A DNA stretch of 64,000 bases, taken from contig NZ_AP031498.1 of NCBI RefSeq assembly GCF_042854845.1, forward strand, positions 1,240,001 through 1,304,000, written 5' to 3'. A program made the translations under genes and the position numbers. This DNA is from Maricurvus nonylphenolicus. GTDB lineage: Bacteria > Pseudomonadota > Gammaproteobacteria > Pseudomonadales > Cellvibrionaceae. Shown here in pieces: positions 1 to 7,481 of this stretch; the first letter of the stretch is position 1, and each line of letters starts with the position of its first letter. The notes under the pieces are model-generated. The model searched no databases. It was not told the DNA's origin and worked only from the letters and a program-made list of their open reading frames with translations.

Positions 1-266
1 TGGAAAGCAGCATTATTTTTGCGTTAACCGCTGCCTTATATGGAAGCATAGACATTGAATCGGGTGCAGTAAAGCAAAGTAATTTCCATGATTACCCCTT
101 ACTTAGATTGGACCAAACACCAGAGATTGAGGTTCATTTAATCGACAGTGATGAATCCCCGGCGGGAGTAGGAGAGCCAGGGTTACCTCCGGTCGCCCCC
201 GCTATAGCTAATGCTCTTTATTCTGCAACAGGTAAACGTTTTCGTACTTTGCCTCTTACCCTTTAG
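1..266 (+). CDS. Xanthine dehydrogenase family molybdopterin-binding subunit, C-terminal end (partial)
   Basis: Only the last 87 codons are in the window; the reading frame enters at base 3 and stops at TAG 264-266. The peptide carries the GVGEPGLPPVAPAIANAL block. In xanthine dehydrogenase/isoquinoline 1-oxidoreductase beta subunits this block holds the catalytic glutamate next to the molybdenum and then the conserved A-x-A-N-A helix. It ends with GKRFRTLPL, typical of the very C-terminus of this family. The enzymes hydroxylate N-heterocycles or aldehydes using molybdopterin and an Fe-S partner. The substrate cannot be told from this fragment. The stop overlaps by one base a possible GTG start of the next gene (TAGTG), which suggests co-transcription. 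Confidence 0.85.
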   Translation, partial: ESSIIFALTAALYGSIDIESGAVKQSNFHDYPLLRLDQTPEIEVHLIDSDESPAGVGEPGLPPVAPAIANALYSATGKRFRTLPLTL

Positions 267-1516
267 TGAATAACTGTAATTTAATAAGGCACTTTCATAT
301 GCATTATCAAAAAAGTGAGCGAGGCTTTAGTCCTTTCAATAGCTTTATTTTCACTTCATTATTTTATATTGCAGTTTCCCAGCTGCTGATATCATCATCT
401 TTTGCCAAGACTGTTGATGTTGTCTCCCTCATGCCCCCTGTCGGGGTTCTAGGGCAAGCACCTCATGGTTTTGCATCAGAAGTTACGGCGCTTACGAATG
501 GTTCTCTAGAGGTGCGTGTTAAATCAATGAAGGAATCAGGTGTGCCTCTTCCTGCAATGATAGATCAAATTGACTCGGGTAAGCAGCAGGTATTTGTTGC
601 TCCTCCAGAAACATTCTTTATTCAAGGCGCGCCTCAGCGCTTTGGGATATTGTTGACTTCCGGTTTCCCATTTGGGCTTAATGCTCAAGAGTATTTGTCC
701 TGGTACTATAACGCTGGTGGGCAGCAGTTGATTCAAGAAATATTTGATCGTAAAACAGCACACGCTAATGTATTAGTGTTTCCACTTGCTGTCAGTACTA
801 GTGAACCGCCTGGATTTTTTACAGATTCGATACCTAACGACCCGGATAAATTTAATAACAGTAATATAACTTACCGAATTAATTATTTAGGGTCTAAAGC
901 TATGAAACTTGCCTTCCCTGATTTGAATATGGTGACGACGCCTGCTGGCAGAGTTCCTGTTGATGATTTATGTACTGGTAAGATCAATGGAACTGAACTG
1001 GGTACTTTGTCACTTTATGATATCTTTTTCTTTGATAAATTTAGTCACCCGAATGGGGATAATATCGTTGAGTGCGGTTTTAAGCATCTTTATTTGGGAA
1101 GCTGGCAGCAGCTTTTATTAAGCTCATGGATGGCTATTAATAAAACGTTTTTTGAATCTTTGGCGCCCCATGAGCAACAGGCGATTATCACTGTTGCGAG
1201 AGCTGGTGTAAGTCGATCGTTGACTACCGATATCGCCAAAGGGGCAAGGGTTCTTTATAAAGCTGCAGAGGCTGGAGTAACAATTCATTCGGGTCTGCCA
1301 CCTAAAGTCCTAGATCGTTTAAGGGAAGCAACTTCGGATGTGCTGAATAGTGAGTCTGAAGCAGATTCTGATTTTGCTAAAATTGTAGAGGGCATGAAAG
1401 GCTTTGTGAGACACAATCGGCCCGCGCTGTTATATGACGGGGTTAGCCGTCAGCAGCGATTTAAGTTGTTACCGGTGTGGGATTCAGATTATTCTGTCGT
1501 AGAGCAACAAGAGTAA
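266..1516 (+). CDS. TRAP-type (DctP/TakP-like) periplasmic solute-binding protein
   Basis: The protein has 416 residues from the GTG at 266. An ATG at 299 (residue 12) is an equally possible start. A hydrophobic export signal ends near SSSFAKT (about residue 48). The mature part follows the TRAP substrate-binding pattern: an early segment with LPAMIDQIDSGKQQVF, a middle YYNAGGQQLIQEIFD helix, and the late WMAINKTFFESLAPHEQQAI segment typical of TakP-like proteins that bind oxo- or carboxylic acids. No DctQ/DctM membrane partners are in the window, so the permease must be elsewhere or upstream, or the protein works differently. It abuts the molybdoenzyme gene upstream and probably shares its transcript. 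Confidence 0.75.
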   Translation: MNNCNLIRHFHMHYQKSERGFSPFNSFIFTSLFYIAVSQLLISSSFAKTVDVVSLMPPVGVLGQAPHGFASEVTALTNGSLEVRVKSMKESGVPLPAMIDQIDSGKQQVFVAPPETFFIQGAPQRFGILLTSGFPFGLNAQEYLSWYYNAGGQQLIQEIFDRKTAHANVLVFPLAVSTSEPPGFFTDSIPNDPDKFNNSNITYRINYLGSKAMKLAFPDLNMVTTPAGRVPVDDLCTGKINGTELGTLSLYDIFFFDKFSHPNGDNIVECGFKHLYLGSWQQLLLSSWMAINKTFFESLAPHEQQAIITVARAGVSRSLTTDIAKGARVLYKAAEAGVTIHSGLPPKVLDRLREATSDVLNSESEADSDFAKIVEGMKGFVRHNRPALLYDGVSRQQRFKLLPVWDSDYSVVEQQE

Positions 1517-1551
1517 TATTACGAAGATCTTAACTAGCTGCATAAAAGAGG

Positions 1552-1580
1552 GCGCCAAATATCTGTATCGATTTTGGCGC
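1552..1580. terminator. Hairpin between convergent genes, possible bidirectional terminator
   Basis: GCGCCAAA at 1552-1559 pairs perfectly with TTTGGCGC at 1573-1580 around a 13-nt loop. It lies between the stop of the solute-binding protein gene and the stop of the convergent TetR gene. Only weak T-rich tracts flank it, so termination efficiency is uncertain. Confidence 0.4.
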
Positions 1581-1586
1581 TATCTC

Positions 1587-2201
1587 CTATTTCTTGGCTT
1601 TCTTGGCAAGCAGGTCTCGTTGTTCTTCCATCTGGTCAATGACATACTGACGAATCTTTGCGACTTCAGCGGGCTTAGCATCTATTTGCGCCATAATGTA
1701 AGGTTCGAAAACAGCCCATGCCAGTTCTATGGCCATTTGGCTAGCCATAAAACCCTTGATTTCGGTAGTTGGCTTTCTGTGACCCAAAAGCTTGGTGATT
1801 GCTTTCATTATGTGGCGGGGGACTGAGGTATTATCTTCTATATCCAGGATTGCTAGGTCCAGTTGGTCATCCAGTATCGAACGGATAACGGCTTGAACAT
1901 AGTTTTGGTCTCTACCCAGAGTAAGGTGCTTAGGGCCTTCAAATTCATCAAGTCCACCTTCCCTTGCATGCTCTTCATGTTCACGAGCTAGCTTTTTAAT
2001 AGCTGCCGTAATTAACCCTTGCTTACCTCCGAAATAATGATGTATCTGCCCATGATTAACGCCGGCATGGCTAGCAATATCTCTAATGCTTAAGGCGTTG
2101 GGGCCTGTAGAGGCAAGGAGTGTACAGGTCGAATCAATTAATTTTGCTTCTACAGCTTCTCTGCCGCGAGCGGATGGGGTGGAATTGTTGCTGCCTGCCA
2201 T
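1587..2201 (-). CDS. TetR family transcriptional regulator
   Basis: The protein has 204 residues. The N-terminal helix-turn-helix is clear: LIDSTCTLLASTGPNALSIR followed by DIASHAGVNHGQIHHYFGGK (about residues 22-61), the classic TetR DNA-binding signature. The remaining ~140 residues form the ligand/dimer domain and give no substrate clue. It lies 103 bp downstream of a GST gene on the same strand and converges with the solute-binding protein gene. An inverted repeat in front of the gene (2219-2279) may be its own operator. It is one of two TetR regulators flanking the molybdoenzyme cluster and is a candidate to bind the palindrome at 3425-3445. Confidence 0.9.
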   Translation of the reverse strand: MAGSNNSTPSARGREAVEAKLIDSTCTLLASTGPNALSIRDIASHAGVNHGQIHHYFGGKQGLITAAIKKLAREHEEHAREGGLDEFEGPKHLTLGRDQNYVQAVIRSILDDQLDLAILDIEDNTSVPRHIMKAITKLLGHRKPTTEIKGFMASQMAIELAWAVFEPYIMAQIDAKPAEVAKIRQYVIDQMEEQRDLLAKKAKK

Positions 2202-2218
2202 GTTTGTAGATCACAGTG

Positions 2219-2279
2219 TTGGTTATTGTTAGCCGATGAGGTTTCATCGTTACTCATGCACTGATATTAACATAACCAA
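2219..2279. promoter_or_regulatory. Inverted repeat upstream of the TetR gene, possible operator
   Basis: TTGGTTATTGTTA (2219-2231) and TTAACATAACCAA (2267-2279) are imperfect inverted copies that share the 8-bp core TTGGTTAT/ATAACCAA. Inside lies a smaller perfect hairpin, CGATGA-GGTT-TCATCG (2234-2249). The arms are 35 bp apart, wide for a single TetR dimer, so the site may be two half-operators. Confidence 0.3.
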
Positions 2280-2304
2280 AGATAGTAGTGCGAGTAAGTG
2301 AATA

Positions 2305-3312
2305 CTAGCTATAGAGTAGTGATGAAAGCCTTTTGTCATTCTCCAGTGCGTATTTTAGGGCTTTCGTTGCTTTTATAATCGTTGGGCTTTGAACTGAATC
2401 AATAGCAGGATACCAATTCTTCTCACGTTTTAGTCGATCGTAGTATTTAGGAATAGCGACTAATTCAAGCTCTTTGCAGTAATATTCTAGCCAGCCAGTC
2501 TCTTCAAGTCGTAGTAAGGTGCATGCCCAAGTAAGATCTGCAAGGCTATAGCTTCTTCCTGCCAGCCAGGGAGACCCTTGCAGTTGACCTTCCAGGTTTA
2601 ATAAATGCTTGGTCATTGCATGGCGACTATCCATTACCAGCTTGCTAACTTTCGGAATTCTCAAAAAACGATGTGCGCTGAGCAGTTTTGCGGCTAAAAA
2701 AATGAGTGGACGCCTTTTATCAGGGTGAAACAGCAAGCCCGTGACTATGCGGTGTGTTGGGATATGTTTAATAGCCTGAGCAAAGAGAGGGATAGATAAG
2801 GCTGGAATACACAATCCCGCGCTTTTACTCATGTCTGAGGTTAGTGGATCTCCCGAAAGAGAAGTGAGTTTTATCCACTTTTCCATGGACTTAACTGCCT
2901 GTGGGCATGAAGGCTTTAGGTGTGGAGCATCTGGAGTTGCATGCTGGGTTGCATATTCCAATATATCGTCTGACTCGTAGATAGGGTTGCCGTTGTGAAC
3001 CAGTGTGGGTACTAGCCCGGCAGGGTTAATTCTTAGGTAGTCTGGGCTTATGGTCTGGTAATGACCTGTCTCAATGAGGTCTATCTCATGATGCCGATAG
3101 GGGATATTGAGGGTAGCCAGTACAAGCCGTACTTTGCGGGAGCAGTGTGAGAAAGGGTTACTGTAAAGTTCAAATTCCTGGTTATGTGGTAGGACCACGG
3201 TTGGATCCAGTCCGGCCGCAACGGGGTGTGACTTCCGTCGCCGTTTTTCCCTGATAAATGCTGCACATAGTATGGTAAATAGAATAAGCAAGGCTAGTGT
3301 TATAGATATCAT
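2305..3312 (-). CDS. Glutathione S-transferase family protein with N-terminal membrane anchor
   Basis: The protein has 335 residues, longer than a typical ~210-residue GST. Residues ~3-20 form a hydrophobic segment followed by REKRRRK, so the protein is probably anchored with the catalytic part in the cytoplasm. The thioredoxin-like domain starts at about residue 47 with ELYSNPFSHCSRKVRLVLA, continues through NPAGLVPTLVHNG (the cis-proline region) and ends with IYESDDILEYA, where E-S binds glutathione. A helical C-terminal domain with LAGRSYSLADLTWA follows. It is divergent from the molybdoenzyme operon across a 211-bp region containing a TetR-type palindrome, and lies upstream of a TetR gene. 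Role unknown; detoxification or glutathione-dependent isomerisation would fit. Confidence 0.8.
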   Translation of the reverse strand: MISITLALLILFTILCAAFIREKRRRKSHPVAAGLDPTVVLPHNQEFELYSNPFSHCSRKVRLVLATLNIPYRHHEIDLIETGHYQTISPDYLRINPAGLVPTLVHNGNPIYESDDILEYATQHATPDAPHLKPSCPQAVKSMEKWIKLTSLSGDPLTSDMSKSAGLCIPALSIPLFAQAIKHIPTHRIVTGLLFHPDKRRPLIFLAAKLLSAHRFLRIPKVSKLVMDSRHAMTKHLLNLEGQLQGSPWLAGRSYSLADLTWACTLLRLEETGWLEYYCKELELVAIPKYYDRLKREKNWYPAIDSVQSPTIIKATKALKYALENDKRLSSLLYS

Positions 3313-3424
3313 GAATAAGGACCGTATTTATTGCTCGATAAACTGTTTGGGGGCAGAAGGGGGGTGCCCAGTTCGTTGTTTGTGATCTTTACCTCGTTAT
3401 ATGGATTTTATTTATCCACTTGAC

Positions 3425-3445
3425 TAATGTCTATTTTAGACAGTA
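3425..3445. promoter_or_regulatory. TetR-type palindromic operator in front of the molybdoenzyme operon
   Basis: TAATGTCTA (3425-3433), a TTT centre, and TAGACAGTA (3437-3445) form a 21-bp palindrome with 8 of 9 pairs matching. Size and symmetry are those of TetR-family operators. It sits about 80 bp before the ATG at 3524, in the divergent promoter region shared with the GST gene, so one bound dimer could control both directions. Confidence 0.6.
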
Positions 3446-3523
3446 GACTAGAAATCCTATTTGGATGCAATAGGCGTGTTTTTCTGCCTGCGCCATCCAG
3501 CGGTGAATCAAGAGAGAGATGAG

Positions 3524-6511
3524 ATGAAGAGCACTATTCTACGGACTATTTTATTCGGGCTTGGTCCGGTGATTAACCGAGTCTCAAAGCGGCACGCTTC
3601 ATTTCGAGAAGAAGCTAGAAAGCACGACTGTGTTCTACAGATAAAGCTCAAGAATAATAAATTAGGACGTTATTTCATCTTCAAAGATGGACTAGTGACT
3701 TCTAGGGCGGGAATTCATGAAAACCCTGATGTTGGTCTGGTTTTCAAGAATTTAAATGTAGCCTTAAAGATTCTCAGTCCTACGGCAGATATTGCTTACA
3801 AGGTTCATGCGGCAAAAAATTTCCTTATGGGAGTAGAGGGGCCAGACTATTTAAGTAACTGGATTCTTAAGCTGATGCAGCGTGTTGCGTATGAGGGGTT
3901 CTCGTACGGAACTGCGATGAAGGATGGCTCGAAACGATACACCACTATAACAAATGGTGGTCCACTTCATGTTTATGTCAAAGAAGGAAAAATCCTTCGC
4001 TTAACGCCTATCGATTTTACGGATGAAGATGCCGGGAGCTTTAAAATTGATGCCCGCGGTAAGACCTTCAAGCCTAAGCGGCAATCAACCATTGCTCCAC
4101 ATGCTTTATCAAATAAAGGCGCGGTATATTCAGAGAATCGTGTTCTATATCCTATGAAGCGGGTTGACTTTGATCCAGATGGTGAGAGAAACCCTCAAAA
4201 TAGAGGTATATCCGGGTACGAAAGAATCAGCTGGGATGAGGCTTTGGATATTGTTGCTAAAGAAATTAATCGCCAGAAGAGAGAGCATGGGCCCGGATCC
4301 ATATTTTTGCCAACGCCTTCTCATCATCAATGGGGAAATATTGGTTACTACTTGAGTGCCTTGATGCGTTTTGGCAATCAAATTGGATTTACTCGCATGG
4401 CCATGAACCCTGACAGTTGGGAGGGGTGGTTCTGGGGTGCTCAACACCATGTGGGGCATTCGATGCGAGCTGGTGCTTCACCTGGTTATGGCACGATGGA
4501 AGATTGCATGAAGGAAGCTGATCAAATTATCTTTTGGTCAGCAGATCCTGAAAGTACTAATGGTATTTATGGTGGATTTGAAAGTACCCAACGTCGGCTT
4601 TGGGCCAAAGAAAATGGCATAGAGTTCGTTCATATCGATCCTCACTTTAATCCTACAGCTCAGTTGTTAGGCGGCAAATGGATGCCTATCAAGCCAGCGA
4701 CTGATGCGGCATTAGCAATTGCAATCATGTATGTGTGGCTTGAAGAAGGCTTGTATGACAAAGATTATGTCGCGACGCGAACTACCGGTTTTGATGAGTG
4801 GTGTGAATATTTATTGGGAGCCAGTGATGGGGAGCCTAAAACACCAGAATGGCAGGAAAATGAAACCGGGGTACCCGCTCGGGACGTGCGTGCTTTAGCG
4901 CGTTCATGGGGAAAGAAAAAAACCTATCTGGGCTGTGGTGTAACAGGGACGGGTTTTGGTGGCGCTTGTCGAGGTGCAACTGGAGCGCAGTGGGCTCGCT
5001 GTATGGTTATGATGTTGGCTATGCAGGGGTGGGGTAAGCCTGGAATCAACATGGGTCACCTTACCGCAGGTGCTCCACTGGATTTAGAGTTTTATTTCCC
5101 TGGCTATGCTGATGGTGGTATTTCGGGGGATTTAGCGAATAACGGCAACATGGTAAACAACTATCAACGTATGCCCCATGTGCTGTCCATGAATCCGGTC
5201 AAGCAACAGATACCTAAGCAGAAAATTCCTGAAGCAATCATAGAGGGTAAATGTACGGGTTATCTATGGGATTGCGCATCCCAGGAAAATCAATTTACGC
5301 CTTTTGAATACCCGATGAAAGGATATTCACCGATTCGCATGATTTATCGATATGGAGGTTCGCTATTCGGCACTGCAACTGAATCAGGCCGATTCGCTGA
5401 AGCATTCCGGCATAAGAGCATCGAGTTTATTGTTAACCAGTCTATCTTTATGGAGGGTGATGCAAAGTTTGCCGATATCATTCTTCCAGCATGTACGTCA
5501 TTTGAGCGTTGGGATATCGGGGAAGCCTGTAATGGCGGTGGTTATGGCCACCATAGTGTCGAGATGCTTAACCATCGGGTTATTGCGCTTCAACAGAAAT
5601 GCATCGAGCCTTTAGGAGAGTCGAAGTCAGACTATCAAATTTTTGAAGAAATATTAGAGCGGCTCGGGCTTGGCACTGTTTTCACTGAAGGGTGTAGTGA
5701 GTTGGATTGGTGTAAACGACAATTTGATTCATCAGATCTACCTGACCACATTTCATGGAAACAATTTGTAAAGAAAGGGTACTTTGTCGTGCCTGCTGAA
5801 GAAGAGGAGTTACGGGCACCTCTAAGCATGAAGTGGTTTGCCGAGGGCCGTAAAAAAGATATCCCTGAGCCTCAACCATTGCCTTCACAATTTGCTGAAG
5901 AATTCGGGTATGGATTACAAACACCCAGCGGTAAGTTTGAATTTGTCCCCACAATCTTGAAACGTAATGAGAAGGATCATCCGGATAGACCTGCGGTAAA
6001 TCGTTATATACCTTCATGGGAGGGGCTAAGAACAACAGAGCTTGTTGATAAATATCCCATTCAGATGATTGCTACCCATAGTCGTTATAGCTTCCATACT
6101 TATGCAGATAACAAAGGGTTTACTGACCAGATTAAGGATCATCGCCGCTTGATTCATGGGCATTATTTTTGGGTTATCCAAATTAATGCAGATGATGCGA
6201 AAGATCGTGGAATTAAACAAAACGATCTCGTCAAGATTTACAATGATCGAGGTGCCGTAGTTTGCGTGGCTGAGGTGACGCCAATGGTTTCTCGACGTAT
6301 TACTAAGGGTTATGAAGCTAGTGCAAAGTATATGCCTTTGAGGGTTGGCGGTGAAATGGTAGAGATTGGTGGGTGCTTGAATAACCTGTCTCCTTCTCGA
6401 AGCCAGACACAGGGTACTCATTCAATGGGGCCTAACTCTACATTGGTTCAGATCGAAAAATATCAAAACGTAAATGCTTTAAGGCAAGTATTGATGCAGC
6501 GGGCTAGTTAA
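3524..6511 (+). CDS. Molybdopterin oxidoreductase resembling pyrogallol-phloroglucinol transhydroxylase large subunit, with SCP2-like N-terminus
   Basis: The protein has 995 residues from the ATG at 3524, which follows a GAGAGAG Shine-Dalgarno tract. An in-frame TTG at 3461 is less likely. Residues ~10-125 resemble an SCP2 sterol-carrier fold (FKDGLVTSRAG, then GVEGPDYLSNWILKLMQRV). After ~140 comes a DMSO-reductase-family molybdopterin domain without the N-terminal [4Fe-4S] cysteines. A PSHHQWG histidine (~267) and the D-S of NPDSWEGW (297-298) have the same 31-residue spacing as, from memory, His144 and Ser175 (Mo ligand) of the Pelobacter transhydroxylase. FPGYADGG (~525-532) may supply the active-site tyrosine. 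The next gene is the matching Fe-S subunit, 11 bp away. The chemistry is probably hydroxyl transfer or hydroxylation on an aromatic or lipid-like substrate; the actual substrate is unknown. Confidence 0.8.
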   Translation: MKSTILRTILFGLGPVINRVSKRHASFREEARKHDCVLQIKLKNNKLGRYFIFKDGLVTSRAGIHENPDVGLVFKNLNVALKILSPTADIAYKVHAAKNFLMGVEGPDYLSNWILKLMQRVAYEGFSYGTAMKDGSKRYTTITNGGPLHVYVKEGKILRLTPIDFTDEDAGSFKIDARGKTFKPKRQSTIAPHALSNKGAVYSENRVLYPMKRVDFDPDGERNPQNRGISGYERISWDEALDIVAKEINRQKREHGPGSIFLPTPSHHQWGNIGYYLSALMRFGNQIGFTRMAMNPDSWEGWFWGAQHHVGHSMRAGASPGYGTMEDCMKEADQIIFWSADPESTNGIYGGFESTQRRLWAKENGIEFVHIDPHFNPTAQLLGGKWMPIKPATDAALAIAIMYVWLEEGLYDKDYVATRTTGFDEWCEYLLGASDGEPKTPEWQENETGVPARDVRALARSWGKKKTYLGCGVTGTGFGGACRGATGAQWARCMVMMLAMQGWGKPGINMGHLTAGAPLDLEFYFPGYADGGISGDLANNGNMVNNYQRMPHVLSMNPVKQQIPKQKIPEAIIEGKCTGYLWDCASQENQFTPFEYPMKGYSPIRMIYRYGGSLFGTATESGRFAEAFRHKSIEFIVNQSIFMEGDAKFADIILPACTSFERWDIGEACNGGGYGHHSVEMLNHRVIALQQKCIEPLGESKSDYQIFEEILERLGLGTVFTEGCSELDWCKRQFDSSDLPDHISWKQFVKKGYFVVPAEEEELRAPLSMKWFAEGRKKDIPEPQPLPSQFAEEFGYGLQTPSGKFEFVPTILKRNEKDHPDRPAVNRYIPSWEGLRTTELVDKYPIQMIATHSRYSFHTYADNKGFTDQIKDHRRLIHGHYFWVIQINADDAKDRGIKQNDLVKIYNDRGAVVCVAEVTPMVSRRITKGYEASAKYMPLRVGGEMVEIGGCLNNLSPSRSQTQGTHSMGPNSTLVQIEKYQNVNALRQVLMQRAS

Positions 6512-6522
6512 AAGGTACAGCA

Positions 6523-7407
6523 ATGAAAAAGTGGAATCTTATTATTGATGTTGAGCGTTGTGAGAATTGCAACAATTGCGTGCTGGCTGCTAAAGATGAG
6601 TACGTTGGCAACGAATATCCAGGATACAGTGCCGCTGCGGATCACACTGGTGCTGAGTTAATTTCTATTACGCGTAAAAACCGTGGTACTGGCGCTCTTA
6701 TGGATACTGCCTATCTGGTAAAAATGTGTAATCACTGTGATGATGCTCCCTGTATAAAAAATGCCAGCGATGTTATTCACAAACGCGATGATGGCATTGT
6801 TATTATTGATCCAGATAAAGCTAAGGGCCGTAAAGATATCGTTAAGTCTTGTCCGTATGGGGCAATTGTTTGGAATGAGACGCTGAAAGTTCCTCAAACC
6901 TGGATATTCGATGCGCATTTACTGGACCAGGGGTGGGATAAACCTCGCTGCCAGCAAACCTGCCCTACAGGTGTATTTGATGCTGTGAAAATTACTGATG
7001 CTGAGATGGCTAAGCGTGCTGAAGAGATGAAACTTGAAACCTTAGGTCCGTATTTTGGTGAGAAAGCGAGAGTCTTTTATAAAAACCTTCATCGGGTAAC
7101 TAAGAATTTTATTGCGGGTTCGGTAGTTACTGAGAATGAAGGAGTAGAGGAATGTGTTGCGGGAGCTAAGGTTTCATTGTTGTTAAATGGCAGTGTTGTT
7201 GCAAATACGTTGACGTCTGATTTTGGTGAGTTCAAATTTGATCATATTGACTCGCGCACTAAGGGTTATCAAGTTGTAATTGAAAAAGATGGTCTGGCAG
7301 AGATTTGCCGTACTGTTGACAGTGTCAATGAAAGTATTTGCTTAACTGAAATTTCGATGGCTGCACAGTTGCAACCTTCAGTAAAGGAAGAGTCTAGCTG
7401 TATTTAA
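6523..7407 (+). CDS. Iron-sulfur subunit of the molybdoenzyme, ferredoxin domain plus Cna-B-like domain
   Basis: The protein has 294 residues. Residues 1-~190 are a DMSO-reductase-type ferredoxin with Cys13, Cys16 and Cys19 (CENCNNC), a CNHCDDAPC group, an SCPYGA cysteine and RCQQTCP. From ~200 a small beta domain follows (AGAKVSLLLNGSVVANTL, then SDFGEFKFDHI) of the Cna-B/carboxypeptidase-regulatory type. This two-part layout is that of the transhydroxylase small subunit. Only nine ferredoxin-domain cysteines are present: the place where a CxxC is usual before A-H-L-L reads WIFD. That is enough for two complete [4Fe-4S] clusters, not three. It should pass electrons to or from the large subunit encoded 11 bp upstream. 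No Tat signal is visible, so the complex is probably cytoplasmic. Confidence 0.8.
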   Translation: MKKWNLIIDVERCENCNNCVLAAKDEYVGNEYPGYSAAADHTGAELISITRKNRGTGALMDTAYLVKMCNHCDDAPCIKNASDVIHKRDDGIVIIDPDKAKGRKDIVKSCPYGAIVWNETLKVPQTWIFDAHLLDQGWDKPRCQQTCPTGVFDAVKITDAEMAKRAEEMKLETLGPYFGEKARVFYKNLHRVTKNFIAGSVVTENEGVEECVAGAKVSLLLNGSVVANTLTSDFGEFKFDHIDSRTKGYQVVIEKDGLAEICRTVDSVNESICLTEISMAAQLQPSVKEESSCI

Positions 7408-7481
7408 AAATTTTGGCTGTAGAAAAGGTAGGAACCTGAAAGCTTCAGTCCCATCATCACTTTAAAAAGAGATAATTTACT

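Noticed and set aside
3461..3523. N-terminal extension of the molybdoenzyme from TTG 3461
   Set aside because: No ribosome site precedes it, the 21 added residues are not conserved-looking, and the ATG at 3524 has GAGAGAG upstream; the extension would also leave almost no promoter after the TetR-type dyad.
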